From: Fusobacteriota bacterium | GTDB taxonomy: Bacteria; Fusobacteriota; Fusobacteriia; Fusobacteriales; JAAYPW01 | Assembly (NCBI GenBank): GCA_012519615.1 | Contig: JAAYPW010000064.1 | Coordinates: forward strand, 1-32,111 | Length of the DNA: 32,111 nucleotides | Reading direction: 5' to 3' | Part shown: positions 1 through 8,505 of the stretch, piece after piece | Position numbering within the stretch: the first letter of the stretch is position 1 | Layout: every line of letters begins with the position of its first letter | Translations under genes and position numbers: made by a program | The notes under the pieces: model-generated | The model's database searches: none | What the model saw: only the letters and a program-made list of their open reading frames with translations | What the model was told of the DNA's origin: nothing

Positions 1-194
1 AGATCATCATTACTTAAAATTTTAATAGCTTCCCAGGCATTTTTAGCTTTTGATTGTGGAGTTAAAATACAAAATGCAATTTCCATAAAAAGTTCTTTTT
101 CGCTACTATTTTTCCAAACATTACTAAATAACTCTAATTTACTATTTATTTCCTCATATAATTTTTTATAAGTTTCTTTTAAATCTTTATACAA
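1..194 (-). CDS. N-glycosylase/DNA lyase (Ogg2-like), N-terminal part
   Basis: This reading frame starts at 194 and runs off the left edge of the window, so only the first 64 codons are visible. The family excises 8-oxoguanine from DNA and cleaves the resulting abasic site (HhH-GPD superfamily). The visible part contains ELFMEIAFCILTPQSKAKNAW, which resembles the N-terminal helix of the archaeal/Thermotoga Ogg2 group; the catalytic Lys/Asp lie outside the window. The only plausible start is TTG at 194-192, preceded by an SD-like GAGGTG. That TTG directly follows the TGA stop of the rlpA-like gene in the same frame, so the two genes are translationally adjacent and presumably co-transcribed. 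The identification rests on a short stretch and is moderately sure. Confidence 0.6.
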   Translation of the reverse strand, partial: MYKDLKETYKKLYEEINSKLELFSNVWKNSSEKELFMEIAFCILTPQSKAKNAWEAIKILSNDD

Positions 195-599
195 TCATTT
201 TTCACCTCTTTTTACAATTTCTAGTTTAACATCTGCAATTCCATCATTTATCATATCGAGTTTTTTAGCAGCTGCATAAGATAAATCAAGTATACGATTT
301 TTTTTATATGGACCTCTGTCATTAATTCTGATAATTACATTTTTGTTGTTTTTTATATTTGTAACTTTAACAAATGTTCCAAACGGGAGTTCTTTATGAG
401 CAGCTGTTAAATTATGCATATTATATATTTCACCATTAGCTGTTTTTCTACCGTGAAATTTTTTTCCATACCACGAAGCCGTCCCTTTATTATCAGTAAT
501 ATACTTAGTTCCATTTATACTATATATAAGATGTTTTTCCGATTTATGGCAACCTGTAAATATAATAATAATAATAAAAATTATAAATTTTTTCTTCAT
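195..599 (-). CDS. rlpA: RlpA-like septal/peptidoglycan lipoprotein (double-psi beta-barrel)
   Basis: 134 residues. Residues 1-17 form a lipoprotein signal with lipobox FTGC (Cys17), so the product is predicted to be anchored in the outer membrane facing the periplasm. Residues 39-130 form one RlpA double-psi beta-barrel: [29 protein letters not shown] and INDRGPY are all present, including the Glu (NGE), His (AAH) and Asp (NDRGP) that are conserved in RlpA lytic transglycosylases acting on denuded glycan strands. There is no C-terminal SPOR domain, unlike in E. coli or Pseudomonas RlpA, so recruitment to the septum by SPOR is not expected. The ATG at 599 lies 3 nt after the stop of the upstream dehydrogenase, whose last codons supply the ribosome-binding site (GGGAGA). 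It is followed in the same frame by the glycosylase gene. The family assignment is firm; whether it is enzymatically active is inferred. Confidence 0.9.
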   Translation of the reverse strand: MKKKFIIFIIIIIFTGCHKSEKHLIYSINGTKYITDNKGTASWYGKKFHGRKTANGEIYNMHNLTAAHKELPFGTFVKVTNIKNNKNVIIRINDRGPYKKNRILDLSYAAAKKLDMINDGIADVKLEIVKRGEK

Positions 600-602
600 A
601 AA

Positions 603-1400
603 TCATTCTCCCATTTTTTTATATTCATCGCCTAAAGATTCTGCAATTTTATAATATAATTTCTTAGGTATTAAATTTATTATTATAAATAAAATTTTAT
701 TTTTTATATGTGGAATATATATCGGTTTATGTAGATTTTTCAAAGATAATTCAACAACATTTTTTGGTTCCATCCATGTTATTAAAAAGTTTTTTTTAAG
801 ATTTTTTATATCTAAATTTTGCCTAGAATGAAATTCTGTTTTTATGAATCCAGGACAAACTGCTTGAATATTAACACCATTTTTTCTTAAATAAGGGTAT
901 ATTGATTCAGTGAAAGTATTAATAAACATTTTTGTTGAACAATAAAAAGGACTTCGTGGTAAAGGCAAAAAAGATGCTAAAGAAGATACGTTTATTATAT
1001 TTCCAGAGCCTCTTTCTACCATTTTCGGTGCTATAAAATGAGTTAATTTTGTGAGTGCTTCAATATGTACTTGTAACATTTTTCTTTGGTGTTTAAATTC
1101 ATCAGAAAAAAAGTCTATATTAGTTCCAAATCCTGCATTATTTATAAAATAAAAGATCTCTTCCTCTTTATCTTTTTCATCTAAATAAATAAGAAGTCTA
1201 TTAATATCAGATTTTATTGATAAATCGCAAACTACTGTATTTACTTTTTTACTATATCTATTTCTAATTTTTTCTGCTTCTTTTTCTAGTTTACCCTCTC
1301 TTCTCCCAATCATAATGATATTATACCCATACGAAGCTAGAATATTCGCATATTCTAATCCTAATCCACTTGTAGCTCCTGTAATTACTGCGTAAGCCAT
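603..1400 (-). CDS. Short-chain dehydrogenase/reductase (classical SDR)
   Basis: 265 residues when started at the ATG at 1400. That start has AAAGGAG six bases upstream, whereas the longer version (ATG at 1421) has no ribosome-binding site and contains the SD. Rossmann-fold signature TGATSGLG (near residues 7-14) binds NAD(P); NNAG follows in the middle, then the catalytic Ser in NVSSLAS and the YxxxK pair in YCSTK, and PGFIKTEF after it. Size and motif order match soluble classical SDRs similar to the DltE/YqjQ group. The substrate cannot be read from the sequence. The gene heads the rlpA/glycosylase cluster (3-nt gap to rlpA). A sigma-70-type promoter lies at 1498-1526, with a terminator-like hairpin between promoter and gene. 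Confidence 0.88.
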   Translation of the reverse strand: MAYAVITGATSGLGLEYANILASYGYNIIMIGRREGKLEKEAEKIRNRYSKKVNTVVCDLSIKSDINRLLIYLDEKDKEEEIFYFINNAGFGTNIDFFSDEFKHQRKMLQVHIEALTKLTHFIAPKMVERGSGNIINVSSLASFLPLPRSPFYCSTKMFINTFTESIYPYLRKNGVNIQAVCPGFIKTEFHSRQNLDIKNLKKNFLITWMEPKNVVELSLKNLHKPIYIPHIKNKILFIIINLIPKKLYYKIAESLGDEYKKMGE

Positions 1401-1455
1401 CCCAAACTCCTTTAAAATCATAATGGTTATATACTATATTACAAAAAAACAAAAT

Positions 1456-1483
1456 AAAAAGTAACAATTGTTGCTACTTTTTT
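1456..1483 (-). terminator. Terminator-like hairpin after gmhA and inside the SDR leader
   Basis: AAAAAGTA ... TACTTTTT arms enclose the self-complementary AACAATTGTT. Read on the minus strand the hairpin is followed by a T-rich run. It lies 127 bp downstream of gmhA, but also about 8 nt after the predicted transcription start of the SDR promoter, so it may end gmhA transcripts, attenuate SDR expression, or do both. Confidence 0.65.
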
Positions 1484-1497
1484 ATTCTATTTATTTA

Positions 1498-1526
1498 ATT
1501 TTACCACATAAAACATTCTTTTTCAA
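1498..1526 (-). promoter_or_regulatory. Sigma-70-type promoter for the SDR-rlpA-glycosylase cluster
   Basis: Minus-strand TTGAAA (1526-1521), a 17-bp spacer and TAAAAT (1503-1498). Both boxes are close to consensus and the spacing is ideal. The transcript would enter the hairpin at 1456-1483 almost at once. Confidence 0.65.
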
Positions 1527-1609
1527 TTAATTATTAATTTTTTTTCATTTTAATTTAATTTTGACTTTTTTTCGTATTAACGTATACTAATTTGTATAAT
1601 ATGCTAATA

Positions 1610-2200
1610 TTAGTACAAGTCAGGAAATAGTATTCTTTCTACTGATTCTATTATTATATGTAAAATAATCATGTGAAGTTCCTGTATTCTATCTGAGGTT
1701 TCACCAGGTATTATAAATTCATAATCACACATTCCTTTTATTTTTCCTCCATCTTTTCCAAGAAGAGAAAATGTATACGCATCTAATGTTTTAGCTTTTT
1801 CAATAGCTTTTATCACATTTTCTGAGTTTCCACTAGTTGATATCCCTATTACCATGTCACCTTTTTTGCAATAAGCTTCCACCCCACGGGAAAATATGTA
1901 TTCAAATCCATAATCATTTCCAACACAAGTAATATGTGACGAATCTGTTAAACTTATTACAGGTAGTGCTTTTCTATTTTTTCTATATCTTCCAGTAAAT
2001 TCTTCTGCAAAATGCATTGCGTCACAAGCACTTCCACCGTTTCCACAAATTATGATTTTATTACCATTTTTAAAAATTTCAGATATTTTTTCCCCAATTT
2101 GCTTTGTTAAATCAATATTTTTTCTGTTTTTTATAAAATTTTGTATTATATTTAATGATTCTTCATATGAATTTAATATATGTTTTTCTATAACACTCAC
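1610..2200 (-). CDS. gmhA: Phosphoheptose isomerase GmhA
   Basis: About 196 residues, the usual family length. GmhA converts sedoheptulose 7-phosphate to D-glycero-D-manno-heptose 7-phosphate, the first step towards the heptose of LPS core or of glycans. The SIS-fold signatures are clear: GNGGSACDAMHFAEEFTGRY carries the conserved metal/active-site His and Glu, ISTSGNSENVIKAI forms the phosphate-binding loop, and RIQELHMIILHI supplies the C-terminal Gln and His ligands. Similarity to E. coli GmhA runs through the whole length. It lies 18 nt after the HAD phosphatase gene, so the two are probably one operon. The start is awkward: the listed GTG (2200) overlaps the only SD (GAGGTGA, 2203-2197), and the codon with ideal SD spacing is an in-frame ATA at 2191. 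The true start therefore lies within codons 1-4. Confidence 0.94.
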   Translation of the reverse strand: MSVIEKHILNSYEESLNIIQNFIKNRKNIDLTKQIGEKISEIFKNGNKIIICGNGGSACDAMHFAEEFTGRYRKNRKALPVISLTDSSHITCVGNDYGFEYIFSRGVEAYCKKGDMVIGISTSGNSENVIKAIEKAKTLDAYTFSLLGKDGGKIKGMCDYEFIIPGETSDRIQELHMIILHIIIESVERILFPDLY

Positions 2201-2218
2201 CTCTTTTTTACAATAAGC

Positions 2219-3034
2219 CTAATCTATATTATTAAATATAAATTTATTAATAACTTCTGCTACACCGCTATCTTCATTGCTTTTTGCAATATATTTAGCA
2301 TGTTTTTTTATGTCATCATATCCATTATCTACACAAACACCAAGTCCTGCATATTGAATCATTTCCAAATCATTATAACTATCGCCTATAGCTATTACTT
2401 CCTCTTTTTTTATTCCAATACGATTAATAAGATTCTCAATACCTGTAGCCTTATTAATCCCTTTATCTGTAAATTCTAAAAAAAATGGTTTTGAAATAGT
2501 AATACTTAATTCATTGGATAATTTTTTCTTTAGATCTTCCTCTACATTTTTTAGATAATCAGGATTTTCTAACATTATTAATTTTACAACATCTCTATCT
2601 ACTGTTTTCTTAAAGTTTTCTGCAACTTTTACATTCATACCAGTTATCTCATTTTCAATATCTGTATATTCATTACTTCTTGATACAATAATATCATCAT
2701 CAAGATATGTATGGATATCAACCTTATACTCTTTACTTATATCGTATAATTTGTGTGCAGTTTCTTTTGATAACGCTTTTTCAAATAATACTTTACCTGT
2801 TTTTGCTTCTGTAACAATTGCCCCATTAAATGAGATTATATAACTCTCATATTTATCAAGCTCTAACTCTTTTGCGATCTTTTCCATCCCAAAAGTTGGA
2901 CGTCCTGAAGCAAGTACTACTTTAATTCCAGATTCTTGTGCTTTTTTAATAGCATTTTTATTTTTTAAAGTAATATTATGTTTATTATCAAGTAAAGTAT
3001 CATCAATATCCATAACTACCATTTTATATTGCAT
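2219..3034 (-). CDS. HAD-superfamily phosphatase, Cof type IIB
   Basis: 271 residues, standard for Cof-like sugar-phosphate or nucleotide phosphatases. HAD motif I is DIDDTLLD (Asp nucleophile and acid/base Asp) near residue 9. Motif II is in VLASGRP, a C2B cap occupies roughly residues 85-190, the motif III Lys falls near KATGIENL, and motif IV is GDSYNDLEMI. The ATG at 3034 has GGGAGG four bases upstream. Substrate specificity is not readable from sequence in this family. Proximity to gmhA hints at a sugar-phosphate substrate, but heptose 1,7-bisphosphate phosphatase (GmhB) belongs to a different HAD subclass, so this is not simply GmhB. A distant minus-strand promoter-like element is described in the gap entry upstream. 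Confidence 0.9.
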   Translation of the reverse strand: MQYKMVVMDIDDTLLDNKHNITLKNKNAIKKAQESGIKVVLASGRPTFGMEKIAKELELDKYESYIISFNGAIVTEAKTGKVLFEKALSKETAHKLYDISKEYKVDIHTYLDDDIIVSRSNEYTDIENEITGMNVKVAENFKKTVDRDVVKLIMLENPDYLKNVEEDLKKKLSNELSITISKPFFLEFTDKGINKATGIENLINRIGIKKEEVIAIGDSYNDLEMIQYAGLGVCVDNGYDDIKKHAKYIAKSNEDSGVAEVINKFIFNNID

Positions 3035-3605
3035 TTTTCCTCCCTATACAATCTTTTTCTATTTTTTCTTCTTAATTTAGATTTTATAATTTTTTTATAT
3101 GAAAATTTTACAAATCATTTTTAAATTATTTAATTTATGTTAACTACATCACACATATGAATATTTAAGTATTTTCACACGATTTACGTATTTATCATTA
3201 TCTTTTAATATATTGGAACATTTACATTATGTTTTTTTGTTATTTTTAATATTCTATTTAGTTACTAGCTATAGTATAAAGATTTGTTTCCAGTTTTTTT
3301 TAATTGTTAACATATTAATTTCCGAAATATGTTTATTTTAGATTTATTCTAATGTTCCTTATAATATTTTTATATAGTTAAATATAGCTAAATATATTTA
3401 ATTTACAAGATAAAACTAGACCAAACATTATAAGCAAAAAGGACTAATTTTGTCTCATATTTTTAAAAATTCCATTCAATCATTAATATAATTTAATTAT
3501 TCTTTACAATTTCCAAGATAGATTTTTATTCTTTTTAGTTTTTTAATTCATATATATAATTTATTAAAATATTGTTTTCTTGCATTAATATAATTTAAAC
3601 AATTG
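3035..3605. other. 571-bp gene-free AT-rich gap
   Basis: No reading frame with a credible start or protein-like composition was seen on either strand. It holds a 16-bp direct repeat (CATTAATATAATTTAA at 3481-3496 and 3583-3598) and a weak minus-strand promoter-like element, GAGACA (3456-3451), 18 bp, TATAAT (3432-3427), which could give the HAD gene a leader of about 385 nt. No intrinsic terminator was found after the SNF2 gene. Confidence 0.5.
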
Positions 3606-6600
3606 TTATTCATTACCTTCTGTTAAACTAAAAAATTCACGTAATTCTTCCACAGAATAATCTCCAATCCATTTTTCGTTATTAGCTAGTGCAATATCTG
3701 ATATCTCTTTTTTATTTTTTAAAGTTTCATTTATTTTTTCCTCAAATGTTCCTTTTGTAATTAATCTATATACAATGACATCTTTCTCTTGCCCTATTCT
3801 AAATGCTCTATCTGTTGCTTGTGATTCAATTGCAGGATTCCACCATAGATCAAAATGGATAACATATTTGGCACTTGTTAAATTTAATCCAGTTCCACCT
3901 GCTTTTAGGGATAATATAAAAGTATTTGAATCAGTCTCATTTTGAAACTTTTCTAATAGCTCATTTCTAGATTTCACATTTAAACCACCATGTAAAAATA
4001 AGACTTCATTTTGAAATTTATCTTCTATCATTTTTTTTAGGATGATCCCCATCTCTTTATACTGTGTAAAAATAATAACTTTTTCTGAATTTAGATAAAT
4101 ATTTTCAAGTAGTTCCATAAGAATTTTAGTTTTTCCAGAATAGTCAGAATTATATTTCATTGATTTATAATAATGATTTGGATGATTGCATATTTTTTTC
4201 AGATCATTAATTGCTGAAAAAATATGTATTTTTTTCTCAACATTTCCCTCTATAATTTCAATATATTTTGAATATACTTTATTATACAATTCTTTCTGAT
4301 GTTTACTTAATTTTACATATTTATCTATTTCAATTTTATCAGGCAAATCACTTATTATGTTTTTTTCCGTTTTTAAACGGCGTAAAATAAATGGTTCCGT
4401 TATTTTTTTAAGTTTTTTTAATACACTACTATTCCTATAAATCTCAATTGGTGTTGCAAATGTTTTTTTAAAATTATTTAAATTTCCTAGATACTCCTCA
4501 TTTATAAAATCAAATATGCTCCAATATTCTGTTAATCTGTTTTCAACTGGTGTTCCTGTAATTGCAATTTTTGATTCAGCTTCTACCTGTTTTAATATTT
4601 TCGTCTGTGATGTATCTGAGTTTTTTATATTTTGAGCTTCATCAATTATTAGACATCGCCATTTAATATCTTTTAAGTTTTCATAATCCATTCGTAATGT
4701 TGTATAAGTTGTAATAACAATGTCTACTTTTTTAAAATTTGTATCTTTATTATTTCCATAATAAGTATAATATTTTAAATTTTTAGAAAACTTAGTTATT
4801 TCATTTTCCCAGTTAGACATTAGTGTAGTAGGTACAACAATCAAAGTCTTTTTACTTACAAATCTTTTTTCTTCCTTTAATTTTTGAAGTAATGTAATGA
4901 TTTGAATAGTTTTACCAAGACCCATATCATCTGCTAAAATACTACCAAATCCTGCCTTATAATTTCTATATAACCATTCATAACCTCTTTTTTGATATGG
5001 TCGTAAAGTAGCATTTAGATTTTTCGGTAAAGAAATTTCTTTTATTACAAATAAATTTTTCACATAATCTTCAAGTTTTGTTGAAATATTAACTTTAAAT
5101 CCTTCATATTCTTTTGATATAATTAGCATGAGCATTTTTGCAGAAGATATTTTTTTATCTTTTAACGCTACTTTAATTTTTTTTATTTTTTCTTCAGAAA
5201 TATATACATATTTATTTTCATATTTTATAAAACTATTTTTATATTTTGACATTTCTGTAAATTCTTTTTTCAATATCTCTTTATTGTCAATCATAATTTT
5301 ATATATTAACTTAATCTCTTTCTCCAAATCATTATAAGAATACTCTTTATTTTCAATATTTTCAATATCCAAATTGATTTCTAAGGTAGGTTCATAAATT
5401 TGATTTAAACTATTACAATAAATTATAGAAATCCCAAGCATTTTCAGTAATGGTATAATTTCAAAATAAATATTACTTAGTTTTTCTATTGAAAAAGAGA
5501 TGCTCGTTTTATTCATATCCATTAATACATTAGAAAATTCATGATCTATTTCAGATAAAATACCTACAGTTTTTAGTATATCTATTTTATAATCCTCATA
5601 ATTTTTATCGGTGAAAACATCTTTTATAGTAAAAAAATTCTCATCTAAATCATTCTTCTTAAATTTTAATTCTAAATTAAACATCTTAGAATTTTCATTG
5701 AATGCTACATATGTTTTATATTCTTTATTTGTAATATGTAGTTTATCTAACCATTGCTTTATGTTTTCAGGAATTTCTGATTCATAAAAATTAGAAACCT
5801 CGTATCGTTCACCATAAAAAAATGTTTTTAATATTTTATCATCGCTTATTCCTATTTTTTTTGTTGTAATCCCTAAATTAAAGTATGTTATAAAGATATT
5901 TACAATCTCATTAATAGACTCCTCTACTGATATTTTTTTAAGAGATTCTTTCTTATACAAATCAGTAATATTTATTTGTGAATAGATCTCTTCAAGTACA
6001 TATTTAGTCGGTATATCCTGTGATATTGTATACTCTTTTTTACCTAATATAGTATCCAATTTCTTAATATATCTTTCTAGATACATTTTTTCAATAATGT
6101 ATTTATACTCTTTTAAATTATTCGATTCAATATTTGATAAACGTTGGTCCATTTTTGTAAGTTCATATACAATTTTACCCTCTTCTTCAAATTTTACATT
6201 TTTTAAAATAACTTGATCAATATTTTCTACAATTGAATTATAAATTTCTTTAATATGTTCATCAAATAATGCCGGTATCCATCTTATTCTGTAATTATTT
6301 TTTGAAATAAATAATATTTCTGGAACAAAGGCATTATTTTTTGCAAGTACTAAAGAAAAATTATATATATTATATATGCTTTTTACTCTATCATTATACG
6401 TATCTCTCTCTTCAATTGAACTATTTGCAAAAAAATGCATTAGTCTATCAAGATTTGCTACTGAAAATATATAATTTTTGTTGTTACAATTAAGTTTACC
6501 TAAAAAATAATCAAAATTTTGACTTATATAAAAATCAACATCTTTTAAATCATATGTTTTACAACTATAACTTATATCTTTATTTTCAATGATACTATCA

Positions 6601-7343
6601 GCTTTTTCTGAAATATCATCGTAGTAGCTTTCTAGTATTTTTTTAAAATCCTTTCCCTCATTAAAAAGTGGGTTTTCATTTAGCAAGCTAAAAATTTTAT
6701 TTTTAATATCATTTATTTTAGAGAAATCAATTTTTTTGTATGACTTTTCTTTCTTTTCTATTTTTTTATTTTCAATTGTTTCATATGGATTATTAATAAA
6801 AGTACTACTACTGCTAAAATCATATCCGTGTTTCTCTAAATCACTTTTTATATTATAATTATGTATTTCAAAAATAAGAAATGGATTTTTGTCAATTTTA
6901 TTTGCTATAATATACATTACCGCAACAATATGTTTGCACGGAACAGCCCAATCATCACAATCACAATTAGCTTCAATATCACTCCAGTTTTTAGGAAATA
7001 TTTTTATTTCATTTTTCTTTAACTCATCTATAAATTCTTCATTTATTTTCCCTAATAGCATTGATGATATATAATTTTTGTTTTTATTTAAAATTTCTAA
7101 TATTTTAAATTTGTCATCGTTTGTATAATTTTTCATTTTTATTTTAACTGTATAGGGTTTAGGTTTATCGCTTTTTACACTAGCTACTAATCCTTCACCT
7201 GTAATCACTATATCTCTAATGTTTTCAGAATTGTTTAAGTAAGATTTTCCATGTGTTAATCTATTTTGTATATCAATATTACTAAAAGCATTTAACCACT
7301 CTTTTCCCCACCAAGTGTGTCCATACTTATTTTTTATTACCAT
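3606..7343 (-). CDS. SWIM zinc-finger SNF2-family helicase
   Basis: 1245 residues. The N-terminus opens with the GHTWWGKEWL signature typical of bacterial SWIM/SNF2 proteins. A SWIM zinc finger of the CxCx(6)CxH form follows (Cys127, Cys129, Cys136, His138). After a long divergent middle region (about 200-770), the SNF2 ATPase begins with LRPYQKRGYEWL and Walker A DDMGLGKT near residue 805, then DEAQ near 898 and TGTPVENR. The C-terminal helicase lobe carries LSLKAGGTGLNLTSA and ATDRAFRIGQ near residues 1140-1190. Such ATPases translocate on double-stranded DNA and remodel protein-DNA complexes; the bacterial role (transcription recycling or repair) is poorly defined. The start has GGGTGG at good spacing, and a promoter lies at 7375-7403. 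It is a single gene with no defence-island partners nearby. Confidence 0.93.
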   Translation of the reverse strand: MVIKNKYGHTWWGKEWLNAFSNIDIQNRLTHGKSYLNNSENIRDIVITGEGLVASVKSDKPKPYTVKIKMKNYTNDDKFKILEILNKNKNYISSMLLGKINEEFIDELKKNEIKIFPKNWSDIEANCDCDDWAVPCKHIVAVMYIIANKIDKNPFLIFEIHNYNIKSDLEKHGYDFSSSSTFINNPYETIENKKIEKKEKSYKKIDFSKINDIKNKIFSLLNENPLFNEGKDFKKILESYYDDISEKADSIIENKDISYSCKTYDLKDVDFYISQNFDYFLGKLNCNNKNYIFSVANLDRLMHFFANSSIEERDTYNDRVKSIYNIYNFSLVLAKNNAFVPEILFISKNNYRIRWIPALFDEHIKEIYNSIVENIDQVILKNVKFEEEGKIVYELTKMDQRLSNIESNNLKEYKYIIEKMYLERYIKKLDTILGKKEYTISQDIPTKYVLEEIYSQINITDLYKKESLKKISVEESINEIVNIFITYFNLGITTKKIGISDDKILKTFFYGERYEVSNFYESEIPENIKQWLDKLHITNKEYKTYVAFNENSKMFNLELKFKKNDLDENFFTIKDVFTDKNYEDYKIDILKTVGILSEIDHEFSNVLMDMNKTSISFSIEKLSNIYFEIIPLLKMLGISIIYCNSLNQIYEPTLEINLDIENIENKEYSYNDLEKEIKLIYKIMIDNKEILKKEFTEMSKYKNSFIKYENKYVYISEEKIKKIKVALKDKKISSAKMLMLIISKEYEGFKVNISTKLEDYVKNLFVIKEISLPKNLNATLRPYQKRGYEWLYRNYKAGFGSILADDMGLGKTIQIITLLQKLKEEKRFVSKKTLIVVPTTLMSNWENEITKFSKNLKYYTYYGNNKDTNFKKVDIVITTYTTLRMDYENLKDIKWRCLIIDEAQNIKNSDTSQTKILKQVEAESKIAITGTPVENRLTEYWSIFDFINEEYLGNLNNFKKTFATPIEIYRNSSVLKKLKKITEPFILRRLKTEKNIISDLPDKIEIDKYVKLSKHQKELYNKVYSKYIEIIEGNVEKKIHIFSAINDLKKICNHPNHYYKSMKYNSDYSGKTKILMELLENIYLNSEKVIIFTQYKEMGIILKKMIEDKFQNEVLFLHGGLNVKSRNELLEKFQNETDSNTFILSLKAGGTGLNLTSAKYVIHFDLWWNPAIESQATDRAFRIGQEKDVIVYRLITKGTFEEKINETLKNKKEISDIALANNEKWIGDYSVEELREFFSLTEGNE

Positions 7344-7374
7344 ACAATCGCCACCCTATATTAGATTAACATTT

Positions 7375-7403
7375 ATTCTAACATATTTTTTTAGCATATA
7401 CAA
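7375..7403 (-). promoter_or_regulatory. Promoter for the SNF2 helicase
   Basis: TTGTAT (7403-7398), a 17-bp spacer and TAGAAT (7380-7375), preceded by an extended -10 TGT. It lies just after the stop codon of the flavin-reductase gene, so the helicase probably has its own transcript. Confidence 0.5.
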
Positions 7404-7406
7404 GTT

Positions 7407-7988
7407 TTATTTTTTCTTTTTTATAGAATATCCAAATGTACCAATAGTTTCCGACTTTATACCTCTATACTCTCCGTGTGAATATACAATTGGATTTGAA
7501 TTATTAAAATGGAATTTCCCTGTGCTATCTAGTAAAGATTCATTTACTTGTATATTTACCACATCTGCAACAAACATACTATGTGTGCCTATATTAATTA
7601 TATCTTTTACTTTACACTCTATATTTACAGGGCTCTCTTTTATAATATATGAATTAATTTTTTTTGCTTTCTCTTTTGTTAGCTTAAGATAATTAAATTT
7701 ATCTACATCTCTACCAGATTTCACACCACAAAAATCACACGCAAAGGTTAAATCTTCGTTTGTAAGATTAATCACAAATTCACGTGTTCTCTCAATTATA
7801 TTGTATGAATATCTCTCTGGACGGATCGATACATATACCATTGCAGGATTTGTACATATATTTCCTGTCCAAGAAATAGTTATGATATTAAGATTATCTA
7901 TATTATCACCACAGCTTACCATTACAGCAGGTGCCGGATATAGAAAATTTCCCGGTTTAAAATCTACTTTATTGTTTATAATAATCAT
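7407..7988 (-). CDS. Flavin reductase-like / flavoredoxin-type FMN-binding protein
   Basis: 193 residues matching the flavin-reductase-like split-barrel family. Near the N-terminus is PAPAVMVSCGD, followed by ITISWTGNICTNPAMVYVS and SIRPERYSYNII, which form the FMN-binding core. FVINLTNEDLTFACDFCGV and a conserved SGRDVDKF segment follow, as in flavoredoxins. Two Cys in CDFCG are a possible extra redox feature. Members bind FMN and pass electrons in anaerobes or reduce flavin with NAD(P)H; which applies here is unknown. The nominal ATG (7988) directly abuts its SD (GGGAG, 7993-7989), leaving no spacing. An AUU (7982) or AUA (7979) start would be better spaced. It is divergent from lrgAB and has a strong promoter at 8007-8035. 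Confidence 0.85.
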   Translation of the reverse strand: MIIINNKVDFKPGNFLYPAPAVMVSCGDNIDNLNIITISWTGNICTNPAMVYVSIRPERYSYNIIERTREFVINLTNEDLTFACDFCGVKSGRDVDKFNYLKLTKEKAKKINSYIIKESPVNIECKVKDIINIGTHSMFVADVVNIQVNESLLDSTGKFHFNNSNPIVYSHGEYRGIKSETIGTFGYSIKKKK

Positions 7989-7993
7989 CTCCC
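7989..7993 (-). promoter_or_regulatory. Ribosome-binding site abutting the flavin-reductase start
   Basis: GGGAG is followed immediately by the nominal ATG at 7988. The zero spacing is too short for normal initiation and raises the possibility of a non-AUG start a few codons in. Confidence 0.45.
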
Positions 7994-8006
7994 TATTTTT
8001 TTTAAT

Positions 8007-8035
8007 ATTATACCATATATTATTTATACACTCAA
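8007..8035 (-). promoter_or_regulatory. Promoter for the flavin-reductase-like gene
   Basis: TTGAGT (8035-8030), a 17-bp spacer and a perfect TATAAT (8012-8007), with an extended -10 TGG in front. It lies back to back with the lrgAB promoter. Confidence 0.65.
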
Positions 8036-8072
8036 GAATTTTATCTTTAAATAATTTAACAATTTATATCTC

Positions 8073-8101
8073 TTGAAAAAATTATTTAGTTGTAGTATAA
8101 T
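8073..8101 (+). promoter_or_regulatory. Promoter for lrgAB
   Basis: TTGAAA (8073-8078), a 17-bp spacer and a perfect TATAAT (8096-8101), about 30 bp before the ribosome-binding site AAGGAG (8124-8129). Confidence 0.75.
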
Positions 8102-8136
8102 TTAGAAAATTAAGAAAGTTTATAAGGAGAATGTAT

Positions 8137-8505
8137 ATGAAAATTTTAAAGGAATTTTTAGTTTTATTATCAATTTTACTTTTAGGAGAGTTTATAAGTA
8201 ATATTCTTCACATTCCTATACCTGGTAGTATTTTAGGTATTATTATCTTATTTCTTCTACTAAATTTTAAAATTATTACTGTCCAAACAATTGAACTACT
8301 TAGTACATTTATACTTGCAAATCTGGCATTCTTTTTTATTCCTCCTAGTGTGAAATTAATTTCTTCTTTTGATTTACTTAAAGATGAATGGGGTAAGATT
8401 CTATTTATCTGTATTTTTACAACTATTTTGGTTATGGTTGTAACAGGATATACTGTTCAATATATTATAAAAAAGGGTGAAAAACATGGAAAAAATACTA
8501 AATGA
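8137..8505 (+). CDS. lrgA: LrgA/CidA-family holin-like membrane protein
   Basis: 122 residues with four predicted membrane segments. The LrgA hallmark IPIPGSILGIIILFLLL and the following FFIPPSVKLI stretch are present. LrgA and LrgB form an inner-membrane pair linked to control of murein hydrolase release and, in some bacteria, to pyruvate uptake. I chose the second ATG (8137) because AAGGAG lies 7 nt upstream, whereas the ATG at 8131 is only 1 nt from it. The 3' end overlaps lrgB by 20 bp, so the two are translationally coupled. No LytSR-type regulator is nearby. Confidence 0.93.
   Translation: MKILKEFLVLLSILLLGEFISNILHIPIPGSILGIIILFLLLNFKIITVQTIELLSTFILANLAFFFIPPSVKLISSFDLLKDEWGKILFICIFTTILVMVVTGYTVQYIIKKGEKHGKNTK

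Noticed and set aside
195-599. rlpA-glycosylase fusion by stop-codon readthrough
   Set aside because: The two frames are the same with only a TGA between, but a TTG start with an SD follows immediately and the proteins belong in different compartments.
3606-7343. SNF2 helicase as part of a phage-defence island (DISARM/Dnd-like)
   Set aside because: The SWIM-SNF2 layout is that of the common chromosomal bacterial family, and neighbours are metabolic genes with no nuclease, methylase or PLD partner.
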